In this document: piece after piece, positions 17,243-27,384 of the stretch
Position numbering within the stretch: position 1 is the first letter of the stretch
Layout of the letters: the number at the start of each line of letters is the position of its first letter
NCBI RefSeq assembly: GCF_001949145.1
Contig: NW_019091365.1
Coordinates: forward strand, 1,470,023 to 1,498,852
DNA: 28,830 bases
DNA from: Acanthaster planci
Lineage: Eukaryota; Echinodermata; Asteroidea; Valvatida; Acanthasteridae
Direction: 5' to 3'
The notes under the pieces: model-generated
The model's database searches: none
Told to the model about the DNA's origin: nothing
What the model saw: only the letters and a program-made list of their open reading frames with translations
Position numbers and translations under genes: made by a program

Positions 17243-19599
17243 TCAATTGTTTGATAAAAAAAGTGTTAAAATGCCATACCTGCCTTATAACACCATAGTC
17301 GACAATGAAAATTAATTTGCTTGTGTCAAGTATATTTACCCATTATGCTAGCCATTATATTGCCCCTGCAATAGCTTGATAATATTTAAAGTTTTTGCTC
17401 ATTCTTGAAGATACACGTACAATACTTCCTTCAAGGTTTTTCGATCATATAATAGCAGATATTTAGTTCGCTCCATATTATAAAACAAGTTCTCAGCTGA
17501 CAGAATGGATTGTTTAAATTTGGAGTATTCATTTCTCAAGTCTTCTTGTAAGACTAAATGCATGTTTTGTAATATTTCATTTTTCTCAAACATTAAAACA
17601 TGTGTCTGATGTATATTATATATCAAATTGATTTTTTTGTGGATGAAAGAATGGTTGTCTGATGAGTAACTGGTGCAAGGTGTGTAAAAATTAAAGTGTC
17701 TTTGATTTCTACATATTCAGAAGTTTTATTTTTCCCTGTACATAGACAATTTAAGATGACCATGTAAGAAATCTGATTATTTCGGTTATTTTAGTTAAAT
17801 CGTAGTGGTTTAATTATTTAAGCGGCAATGGAGGGATGTTAAAACAATGAAATTCTGGATATTTTGGCAGTGTCTGGTAATTTTTCTCTTTTTTTCATTT
17901 TTGAGGGGACATGATTTTCTTAAAATGACTGTCCAAATTTTTCATTGGTCGAAGAATCCTCAGCCCCCCCTCCCCAAGGTAGCACCATTCCTGCAAATCT
18001 GCGCTTTCAATTTCTGAAGAAAAAAAAATGGGGGGGGTGCCCCATCCTTCTGGATATATCACTGTTACATATCAAACCCACAAACCTATCAAGTTAGCAA
18101 GAACAGGTTAGTGGGCAAAATGTTCACTGTTTTGGGGGTTGATTGTACTTGATACTTTGTGGAATTTTCTCCTGAAATCTCCACTAGGGAGATTAACAGG
18201 GAGGCTTTCAGTTCAGTTAGTTCATTACCAGCTCTGTTGAAATTATTGGGTATAATTATGTCCAATTCTCAGTTGGGTATAATTATGCCCAATGCTCTTT
18301 CTGCCTGAAAAGAGTCAGCCCTGAAGAAGTGATGAAACAAATAAAGTTCCCCTGAAAAAGACATTTGAAAAACCTGGAAGAATTAGCCGATGATGTCAAC
18401 GTTTTGAAAGTGGCCACTTGGTAATAGGGTTCTCACAGTCTTGAATTTAATCAGCCTAGAAATGGCTTGTTTGGGAAAAGAAAGTTGAATCGTGTGCATA
18501 ATCTTGGCTCTCTTTTCTACATATACATGGGGAAATAGGCATGGTTGAAAATTGCGGAACTGGATAGGGTATATATGTACTTTTCATTGTTTAATAGTTG
18601 AAGTAATTTAGGAATTTGAATTTCTGTTTTAATATCTTTACCAATTATGTAATCCAATCAGACTCTGCTTCTGGGCAACCAGACTGAATACTTATGAAAT
18701 GCTTACTGGAAATATTCTTGGATGCTGTTTAACCATTACTTGCTACAAACTTGTGAAAATTTGGAAAATTCATGGATTTACGCTTAACTTGAATGATGGT
18801 GCATCTTGTATAATATGAAAACAGCATGTTGCTGGTTTCAGCAGAAAATGCTTACAAGTATGAACACATCACATGAAAATTCAAAGCAAGTGCAACAGCC
18901 AGCTGTTCTTGTTATCCGTAATTTAATAAACCTGGACAGTATGAAATAATTGAATTTAGTCTTGATTACACTGATAGTATTATTCATATTACCATTTTAA
19001 ATGAATGCCCACAGAGTAGCTGTTCAAAGATGAGGTTTTATCATTATCAAAGATATTTTATAGAGTTGTCATACGGAGGTCTCCTTGACCCCTGGGGAAC
19101 GTGGCTGACAACATTGACGCCTATCCACGACTGTGATCCAGAAAAAGTATCTAAAATGAAATAACAATTATAGTAATAATAAACACAACGACATCCTACG
19201 ATGGGTATAAAGGTAAGCGCATCAGTAACATTGTAATGCGTTACCGTTTGTGCCCGCTCTGTTGTTACAAATCTGACAGGCCCGACATTCCCCCCCCCCG
19301 GAAAAATCCCCATGTCCACCCATGTTGCCGATGACTTTCCTAGCAACTGGTGCAGAATGAGATCGTAGATTGGTCTTTCTTCATTGTGTCATAACTTTAA
19401 AAATACAACAAAAAAGAAAAATTAGTATGTTGGCATTGGTCAACATTTAACATTGGAATAGACCAATCCGGTAGGCCCTGCCCACTGTACACGCAGACCT
19501 GTACTTGATACATATTCTCCAATGCCACACTACAAAATTGTGGCGGCTGCGCACATCATACACATGTGCCCACGTCGGACTTTTGTACAGAACACAACG
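17243..19599. other. Intergenic, no gene recognised
   Basis: AT-rich sequence. Open frames here (for example 17399-17626 and 19047-19346, both minus) show no domain pattern. It contains homopolymer runs (G8 near 18030, C10 near 19290) and the paired palindromes at 18246-18292. Confidence 0.5.
18246..18292. repeat. Two tandem 20-bp near-palindromes
   Basis: TTGGGTATAATTATGTCCAA (18246) and TTGGGTATAATTATGCCCAA (18273) are each almost equal to their own reverse complement. They are spaced 27 bp start to start. Function unknown. Confidence 0.6.
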
Positions 19600-20060
19600 T
19601 CAGAACACAATGGGGCGAGGCTTAATATTGAGCAAATATCCCAATGAAGGAAGTCCTGTGTAGAGCTTAGCATCATCATCTTTAAAGTCTTGTTCTTGCA
19701 GGCCTGTTTGTTTGGTTCCTTCCTCCAGCTCATGTACTTGGCCCCTCAGAGCAATATTGTCCTTTTCTAGCTGTTTAATTCTCTCTTCAAGTGAAGAGAT
19801 GTCACACATTGTAAGTTCTGTTTGTACATTGACTCCTGACATCTCAGTGAATGTGTTCTGTTCTGTGATGCCTACATCTTGATGGTGTTTGTGTAGCTCA
19901 AGTAGTATTGAAGCTGTTGCCATGTCATCCGCCTTCCTTTTATGCTTTGTCAGTTGCTGATGATGTTCTGATGCTTCCCGCGTTTCACATCTTGAGTAAC
20001 CCATGTTCTGAGTAGGAGCCCAATCAGGATTGCTGGTGTCATGTAGATAAGCTGGCTTTC
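19600..20060 (-). CDS. THAP gene exon 2 (coiled coil, YTGLPS)
   Basis: It starts with (G)KPAYLHDTSNPDWAPTQN, completing the THAP fold, and runs to a TGA just past YTGLPSLGYLLNI. Beyond that, the last residues (KPRPIVF) look like read-through into non-coding sequence. That suggests a deletion breakpoint near 19635. Confidence 0.75.
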
Positions 20061-20938
20061 CTGCATGGATAAATAACAGTTACTAAATTTTTGAAGAAAC
20101 ATGGACAGGTTTTCATTCAGGATGTAAGTAACTGCTTGTCATTTACTTAGCAGCATTAGAAACTGCCTGTCCACGGGCGGCAAAATTTTTGAAACTGATG
20201 TGTATGTATGTGTAGGAACTTCACAATCTAACAGTGTTGTATTCAAGTCCATCACAAATCCCTGCAAGTCTGTCACAAGTCATTCAGTCTGAAGCCAATT
20301 CACAAGCAGTTTTTGTCATTGTTCACCCTGTTACTTTTACTGGCCTTATGAAGGGACTTATGATGGACTCGAATACAAACACTGCAATCTAACATTTTGT
20401 AAAGTTTCCATGGCCATGCAATGCATGTCGTAATTTAGAGAAAAAAATGAAGACTAACTTTTGGGTTGAATACCAACCAAGTAAGCTTTTCCCCAAATTA
20501 CGTTCATGTTTGAATCCATGATCATGTACACGTTTTTCCTTCTTCCGTCATGTCCATTGTTTAACCCCACTTCCTCCTAAAAATACAATGAATTTTAATA
20601 AAAAATCATACACACACACAAACAATCGCCTATCACTTGCTCAGTAACCAATATACCCAACATGTCCAAAGCTGACCAGAAAGTTTCTTTAAAAATTAAC
20701 GTCATGACATAAGCCTACCAGTACCTCGAACGAAATGTGCAGAGCACACTCGCGACGATTTGGACGGTACCCATCCGTCTCGCTTGATGTTAGCGATCCA
20801 TTTTTCTCGCCGTTCTTTTGAAAGATACGCTGAATGGTCACCGTGGTGTAGTAAAACAGTTGGTATGCAGAAAAAAGACACCCCTCTGTCTCGGTTACTG
20901 CGGTTGGAGCAGCCGACAACACAGCAAAAATTCACCAT
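19600..20938 (-). CDS. THAP-domain protein, transposase-derived and truncated
   Basis: Joining 20938-20725 to 20060-19600 on the minus strand gives 224 residues. Residues 1-90 form a THAP zinc finger: C5 (or C6), C10, C65 and H68 (CSAHF) are the C2CH ligands, with F22, P26, W47 and the following GKPAYLHDTSNPDWAPT segment in their expected places. A predicted coiled coil follows (about 159-185, SSLEERIKQLEKDNIALRGQ). Near residues 205-210 comes YTGLPS, preceded by an acidic KDDD. VxVQTELT and YTGLPS are motifs I know from THAP proteins fused to a DDE_Tnp_4 (ISL2EU/Harbinger-like) transposase. The protein stops just after YTGLPS, so no catalytic domain is present. THAP fingers bind DNA. It could be a decayed transposon or a domesticated DNA-binding protein. 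Confidence 0.7.
20061..20724 (-). other. Intron of THAP gene
   Basis: GT at the 5' end and TTATTTATCCATGCAG at the 3' end. It contains a short CA run near 20610. An exon-like stretch at about 20458-20578 (minus) has an acceptor-like TTTTTAG but breaks frame and was not used. Confidence 0.6.
20725..20938 (-). CDS. THAP gene exon 1 (zinc finger core)
   Basis: ATG at 20938-20936 starts MVNFCCVVGCSNR, the usual THAP N-terminus. The exon ends at GTTCGAG/GTACTG (minus strand) after CSAHFVR. The donor is supported by exact continuation of the THAP consensus in exon 2 (RG/KP). Confidence 0.8.
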
Positions 20939-21308
20939 TTTCGATCTTTGTGCTTTTCCTCAAGCAAAATGAGTAGCATAATGTATCAGCTGTTGCTAAC
21001 CTCTCGCTTGTCCTCTAGAAGAGGGCGCTCTTCGGTAACTATGTCGAAAAAAGAACGTTTTCAACAGAGGGCGTGGCAATGTGACTTTGTGCACGTGCTA
21101 CACCGTCAAAAAAGGACGTGCGTGCTTTGGTTCTGTTGAGCTGATTAGCAAGAAAGGCGCCCAAAGTTTCTTTTTAAAAGGAAATCGTTTGGTGGAAGAT
21201 ATGGTGAGATTGATAAATTTACATAATTATAAATTCCTTGGTATTGAGGGTTACATCCGAGCCGGGCATGGTTGATAAAAATGATGATGCCGTTCACAAG
21301 TGGTCTGA
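20939..21308. other. Region upstream of THAP gene
   Basis: No inverted counterpart of the sequence near 19440-19600 was found, so transposon ends could not be placed. It presumably includes the THAP promoter; no TATA box is obvious. Confidence 0.35.
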
Positions 21309-21453
21309 GCGTTTTCGAAACGAGTGGATTCGGATTAGACTTCAGTTTCGCTGATTCCAGTCAGAGATTGAACATGTGGTTTCGAACGGTGCTTGTACAT
21401 TGATGAACCAGCGAAACCAAAGTCTAAGCCGAATGCACCCGTTACGAAATCGC
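21309..21453. mobile_element. Foldback MITE, ~145 bp
   Basis: The left arm reads GCGTTTTCGAAACGAGTGGA, TTCGGATTAGACTTCAG, TTTCGCTGATTC. The right arm, reverse-complemented, reads GCGATTTCGTAACGGGTGCA, TTCGGCTTAGACTTTGG, TTTCGCTGGTTC. The arms are about 49 bp at roughly 80% identity with a loop of about 45 bp. No coding capacity. Confidence 0.7.
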
Positions 21454-21547
21454 TTTTTAAGACTCGATTAGAATACGGAGGGAGTCCAGTAGACTGGCCC
21501 CCAGTCTGGGGCTAGTCTATACTTAGACATGCCTAACATAGTTCAAC

Positions 21548-21612
21548 CCAACCCCCGAAAGGGTATGTAAAATCATATTGCAATTGGAGGATTTGGGACT
21601 GTTAGGGTTCAT
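21548..21612 (+). repeat. Dispersed repeat fragment, copy 2
   Basis: It resembles 6904-6968 in the same orientation (AACCCCC..AGGG.GTATG..AAAA.ATATTG.A..TGGAGGATT). Family unknown. Confidence 0.5.
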
Positions 21613-24589
21613 AGGGAGGCCTACAGTAGATAAGAGGGATGTTATCTATGTCAGTGTTTGTTACTTTTACAGTTAAGTCTGCTTTTACAGAATAACTCAC
21701 CTAGATAAGTTGGCGGTGGTTGGTCTTTCAAACTAGAAAGTTTGCTATTTGTGGAAAGAGTACAGGGCTTTGATTTTTAGGGAAATTATGAGGTAAAAAG
21801 ACATGAAAGAGGTGCGAGCTAAGATGAATTAGTGAATGTAGCCCGATTCCTTCACCTGGATGAAGATTTTTGATAAATGGATGTCAAATTAAAAATGTTG
21901 CCAATAATCCCATAGTGTTTTAACTTAAGTCTATGATGAGGGACATGGTCAAAGGCCTTTTTTAGCAGGAACTTTTAGGACCAGTGCTGTGGTACATGTA
22001 TCTACCTTGTATGTTGGGTACTATCACACCATCTGCACAATTGACGGATTGCTCTGCTCAGTTGCTTTTTTCTGCATGAATTCTCCAATTTTACTTCTCT
22101 TTTTAGAAATGATCGTCTTCCACAACTGTGAATTAGACGGAAAAGGTATTTCTCTGATGGCAGAATTCTAGACAAATTGGTCAGTAAGATCAACTGATTG
22201 CACAAAATCGAGCAATCATGTTTATCAACTGATCTTCCCCAACAATTTAACATCTACATGTGCAATGAACTAAACTCTTCAGTGATTAACATGACTGCCT
22301 ATTGACTGCCTCTCAACGGCCAAATTGGTTAGAAATTCACATTTCCTAGCAACATCTTCCCCCAAAGGACTCTTTCTCTTATAGTAGTGTTAAAGCAGTG
22401 TGTTCAGTTAATTTCCCCATGCTTACTCATGCAAGTGTGACTACATAATATTTACTATTATCGTGATATTCTTTGAAGAGGAGTATTACATGTACGTCAT
22501 CATGGGACTACAGGGACTGCTACACACATTTTGTAACAAGAGCACATTTTCCAATAAGTGGCTTTTTCACAAGTGCACCTTTTACTCAGGGCCCTGTATC
22601 AATCTCACACAAACCATCAAAAATTGTGACACTGTTAAAAGATGTTGCCGATCCCCCTCTCCAACCCCCTCCCCCAATTTTATGGATGCCTGGTGACCAT
22701 TTACAAAAGTTATGTCCACTTTCAGCAGGAAGACCAAGCTTGTGTCTTTTTTAATTCCCCCACCTGTCAATATTACTTTGCTACGCCAGTGTGTGAGAAA
22801 GGAGGCTTCTTTAGCTTGGGAAAAGTATGCAACAATTGGGGAGGAGCGGACTGATTCACAATTTTATAATAGTAGAGCTTCATGTTCAAAGAGGGCAGTT
22901 TTGCCAGGAAGGCATCAAGCCAATTATCGATGGTTTTTGTGGTGAAATTCCACCTGACATCTGTGGGACAAGTTAGGAAATGAAAACTCCGAGATAATGA
23001 GTGAAACTTCAAACCCCTCCCTCCTGCTCCAGTGACTTTCCTCGTTCACGTGACATCAGTGTTCAGTGGTACTTGCCCTGACAGCAGCCATGTTCAATTT
23101 TTTCCACCAGAACTCCCACTTGTAGTCACATTTAAAACTAATTCTGCCATCATGCATATTAAAACAAAGCAAAAGAGCAGCTACTTGTCTGAGTAGGTAG
23201 TCAACATGACAAATCCTGTAACATGTTCTTTTTCTCCACACAGCTTTAAAAACATCATCATCTTCAAGCTGCTTCTGAGGCAATTCAAAACCAAACAGGA
23301 TTTCTTCAAGCTCCAGTGAGTATAAAGAATTTCTCATCGGAGATGTGCAGCTTTCCAAGGTCCCTTTTTTGATTGGGGGAGGATGTTGATGCACAGCCAT
23401 AAGTTCAATACAATGTGAAAATAAACGGCACTAAAAGTTACTGATGTAACAAGGGACGCCTTCACAAACTGTGCCCGAACTTCATGGAATGACCCATATA
23501 AAATTGTTAACCGAGAATCTGCTGACTGAAAAATTTTCTGAGAAAAGCATCAGTGCTCACTTATAACAATGAATCAGCAAAGAACAGAAAATGTAGTCCA
23601 GCAAAATCTACAAAAAACTAATGACCTTTTTGTGTACAAAGCAATGTAACATTTAGGCTTTCTTCCATGGATGACATCACAGTGTTGCTCATGGATATGG
23701 AAATACTCAGAATAAAACCAAAAGAACCAAAATTAGTTATTTCAATCCAACTGCAAATTTTCATTTAAGTCCAAATTCAAATAATACTTGAATGACGCAC
23801 AAGTGCATATTATGTTTTATTTCATTTTTCCAATGTCGACAAATGATCACCCATATTTATGATGAGATGGCAATGATATATATTCCCTGATAACCAGAAA
23901 ACGAGTCAGCAAGAGCCACCCCAAGGGAGGCTATGCGATTGTTTGACAGCTATTTCTTGGAATACGAATATTTATTGTAATATTTGGTGACTTTTGAACC
24001 CCTTGGTGACGGCAAACATTTTTTACTCCTTTCCTAACTGTTTGCATCACGTAAGAGCCAGTGTGTTCATATTCAAAATGAAACCAAGAAACACAAGAAA
24101 AAGGATCGGTATGTGTACCGCCACCAAACCTCTCAAAAGGCGTCCATTGGTAAGATCCAGAGATCTAAGTACTGTTGTTTTTTTCTTAAAAAGTGTTGTA
24201 TTGTTTAGAATTAAAGGGTCTATGATTGCAATGTAATTGTCAATACAACCCTTGAAAATGTATCTTTTGAACTCAAGTAAGGCCCAAAATACTTCTGTTT
24301 CTGGTTTCTCAACCGACCGTTATTTTCGGTGCAACCCAAAATGTTTATCGGCAAGTTAGAAAAGCAGATCCGATTGTCTTTTTTGTCTTCATATAACACC
24401 TCTAAACAACTTTTCACGTTAAAACGCTTTATTTACATGCATGTGTTTTCCTTCTTACATTTGCAACTTTTGAAAGAAACTTCTGTTATTATCACGAGTC
24501 CCCTTCGCCTTCGCGTTTCGCTGTCGCAGGGGTGAAAACACGTGCACAAAGCTCAATGCAAAAAGAACGCGTGATGGAAAATGGCAACC
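21613..24589. other. Intergenic, no gene recognised
   Basis: Only short open frames. The longest (23056-23400, minus, 114 codons) has no recognisable domain and no supporting splice partner. No clear repeat structure seen. Confidence 0.45.
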
Positions 24590-26400
24590 AGGTCGGTCTG
24601 TCGTTCATTCGTTTTTCGATTTGAAAACGAATATCAAACAACCAAAAACAAGTCGTTTTCCGTTTTTTTATTTGAAAACAAAAAACGAGGGAAAGGACTA
24701 AAAAGTCGTTTCGTGTTTTTCTTGTTGAAAACGAAAAACTAAAATAATACATTTTTTAAGTTTAAAATTTTAATTTAATGCCAGTGTCGTTTGACTGCAC
24801 ACGTAATTTCGAGGAGGCGTCCCGGATGTCAGCACTTCTGGAAAGGAAATTTAAGCTGCCTTCGATCGAGAATGCGAAAAAGTACCCCGTTGGATGCTCC
24901 TTTGAGGCAACGAATCTCTCATATTCCTTTAGTTCATCCATGTTTAATTTGAAAGGTTACAAAGACGGTTCTTACATTACAAAATGAAAAATGGAACTGT
25001 TTTTTATAAAGTAGCTCAATAAATTACGCTCTTCGCATTTAAAAGGAAAAGGAACGTAATTATCAGTTTTCGTATGAATGAAAGACGAAAAACGATTTTT
25101 TCAGTTTTTAATATTTTTGTTTTCAAATCGAAAAACGAGAAACGACCATTTTCGATTTGCATTTTTCGATTTAAACCGGAAAACAGGTTTTTTTGTTGTT
25201 TTGAAACAAACTGTTTTCCTTTTTTATTTGAAAAACGAAAATATAAAACTCACTCTGTTTGGATTTTCAAAAACCAACGAAAAAGACAAAGAAGTCGTTT
25301 CTTGTTTATAATGTTGAAACTGAAAAACAAAAAAACGAAAAGAATCTTGTTTTAAACTTAAATGAACCCCAATTTGAATGCACACGTAATTTCGAGGAGG
25401 CGCCACGGACGTCTCTGAGCACTGCTAAGGATGAAGGTGGCCTTCAGAATACGAAAATTTTCTTATGGGCTGTTCCTTTAATTTAGAAGCAACGAATTCC
25501 TGTAGTTCAGCCATGTTTGATTTGGTGGGTTACAAGCACGTTTCTTACTTTACAAAATGAAAATGGCATTTTTTTAATCTTCAAACAGGCCTACAATGTT
25601 ATTCATTTCCACATTAAAAAGGAAAAAAGAATGTGATTGTCTTTTTCATTTTTAAATGGTTTCACTTAAGTTTTGTCTTTAAATCGAAAATCGATAAACG
25701 GCTCGGTTTTCGATTTTCATTTTGTGTTTTCGAATCGAAAAACGACTTGTTTTTTATTTTCGTTTTTCTTTTAAGTCGACCATCGGAAAAAGTCTTGGTT
25801 TGGGTTTTTTGGTGTTAAAAACGAATGAACGAAACGTACACGGACCATATGAAAACAAATATCACACAACTAAAAACACGTCGTTTTCCTTTTCGATTTG
25901 AAAATGAAAAGTGAGGAAAAAGACAAAGAAGTTGTTTCTTGTTTTTCGTTGTGAAAACGAAAAACGAAGAATATCTTGTTTTAAATTTTAATCCCATTTA
26001 ATCCCAAGTGATTTCGAGGTGTTACCAACGTCTCTGAGCACTTCTAAAAGTTGCCTTTGAACATGCCAGAAATTTCCTTGTTAGTTGCTCCCCTTTTATA
26101 AGCAACAAATTCCTCGTATTCCTCTCGTTGAGCCATGTTTGATTTGATGGCTTACTAAGACGTTTCGTACATTACGCTATGAAAAGTGGAAATGTTGTTT
26201 TTCACTATTTTAGTACGTGGTTGTTCGTTTTCATTTAAAAAAACGAAAAAAGAACGTGATTATCGCTTCCCGTTTTCAATGAAAAACGAGAAACGACTTG
26301 TTTTTCGATTGTTATATTTTCGGTTTGAAATCGAATAACGGAAAACAACTTGTTTTGGTTGTTTGATTTTCGTTTTCATATCGAAAACAATGGACAAAAC
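24590..26400. repeat. ~600-bp tandem array made of foldback A/T-C-G motifs
   Basis: Three diverged units. Anchor 1, CGTAATTTCGAGGAGGCG, occurs at about 24801 and 25384, with a decayed GTGATTTCGAGGTGTTACC at about 26008. Anchor 2, TTACATTACAAAATGAAAA-like, occurs at about 24973, 25545 and 26168. Anchor 3, CACAACTAAAAACACGTCG-like, occurs at about 24634 and 25865. Spacings are about 570-625. Between anchors the sequence is dominated by CGTTTTTCGATTTGAAAACG and CGAAAAACG type segments, which are self-complementary every few tens of bases. CpG-containing motifs remain frequent in an otherwise AT-rich background. Confidence 0.75.
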
Positions 26401-27380
26401 GTACACGGACCACCCAACCAGTTTATACATCCCGGTCAAAAAAGCGTCGTTACACAATACACCTGCCGTACACGCACGCAACCCCACAGCTGTTCGTCAA
26501 AAAACATGGATGTTACAAGATTTCAAGTTAATTCACAGAACTAAGTCTCGTGTCTATGTATTCATTTTCTGTATTTTCGTGCACAGTGGTGTGAATTGTC
26601 CATAATTCGTGGACTGTAGAAATTTTTGTTTATATTTAGTCAAGTTTTTATCACTTTTTGTGGCAAGCTTTGGTAGCTTTCGTCCCTATTTATGCCATTC
26701 AATCGGCACAAAAAATTCACACTCGCAAAACAAATTCCCACATACCGATCCTATTTAGAGAGGCATGTAATCGGAAGCAGAAATATTTTTGGGGGATAAC
26801 TTTATTTCCATTTTTTTGGTTTGAATCGCACTAACTACTACGTGTATATTTCAACAAAGTAGTAGGTTATAATTCTTTAGAATCTTGTGTTGTCAGGCCG
26901 TGTCTTAATTACCCAACATACTAGCCTTTGCAATTCTAGAGCCCGTGCCATTTTTTGAATTTTTGAATGGAATAAACAACCAATCAATAGTAAACAAAAC
27001 AACCAATGTAATAAAACTCATGTTTTAATCCTTAATCATTTGTCGCCAAGTTTAATTAAAATCCGAAGTTGCTTGAGCTTGTAATGTACAAGTACAGGCA
27101 GGGTTTGTTTCAGTTTGCCCTCTATTGTACAGAAAAATACATGTAGAACCAAAACAGGTGACTACTTTCCGAATAAATGTGCATGTGGTGCAATAAACTG
27201 TTAACTTACAAGCACACGTCCCGTGTTTTTGCAATTTTGTTGTACAACGGAAACTTTTGAAATTTAGCCTCTTCCCCGATTAGCAAAGAAAGAAATCTGT
27301 TGGTTTGATGTTGAAAATCACCTTTACCTTCCTTTTTCAATCCAAGACATTTGTTGGTTGAAAGAAATTGGCGTGTAGTT
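26401..27380. other. Intergenic, no gene recognised
   Basis: AT-rich spacer between the two arrays. No domain, RNA gene or repeat recognised. Confidence 0.45.
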
Positions 27381-27384
27381 TCTG

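Noticed and set aside
17399-17626. 75-codon AT-rich minus-strand open frame
   Set aside because: The composition looks like intergenic AT-rich DNA and no domain is visible.
19047-19346. 99-codon minus-strand open frame below the THAP gene, possible transposase continuation
   Set aside because: Its residues do not resemble a DDE_Tnp_4 domain, and it overlaps a C-homopolymer region.
20458-20578. Exon-like stretch on the minus strand inside the THAP intron (EEVGLNNGHDGRRKN...)
   Set aside because: It has an acceptor-like TTTTTAG, but joining it to exon 1 hits a stop, and exon 1 to exon 2 already restores the THAP consensus exactly.
23056-23400. 114-codon minus-strand open frame
   Set aside because: Starts with ATG but has no recognisable domain, no splice partner and lies in a repeat-rich intergenic region.
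24492-25997. Multiple Phe/Lys/Arg-rich open frames in the foldback array
   Set aside because: They are by-products of CGTTTT/AAAACG repeats on both strands, not proteins.
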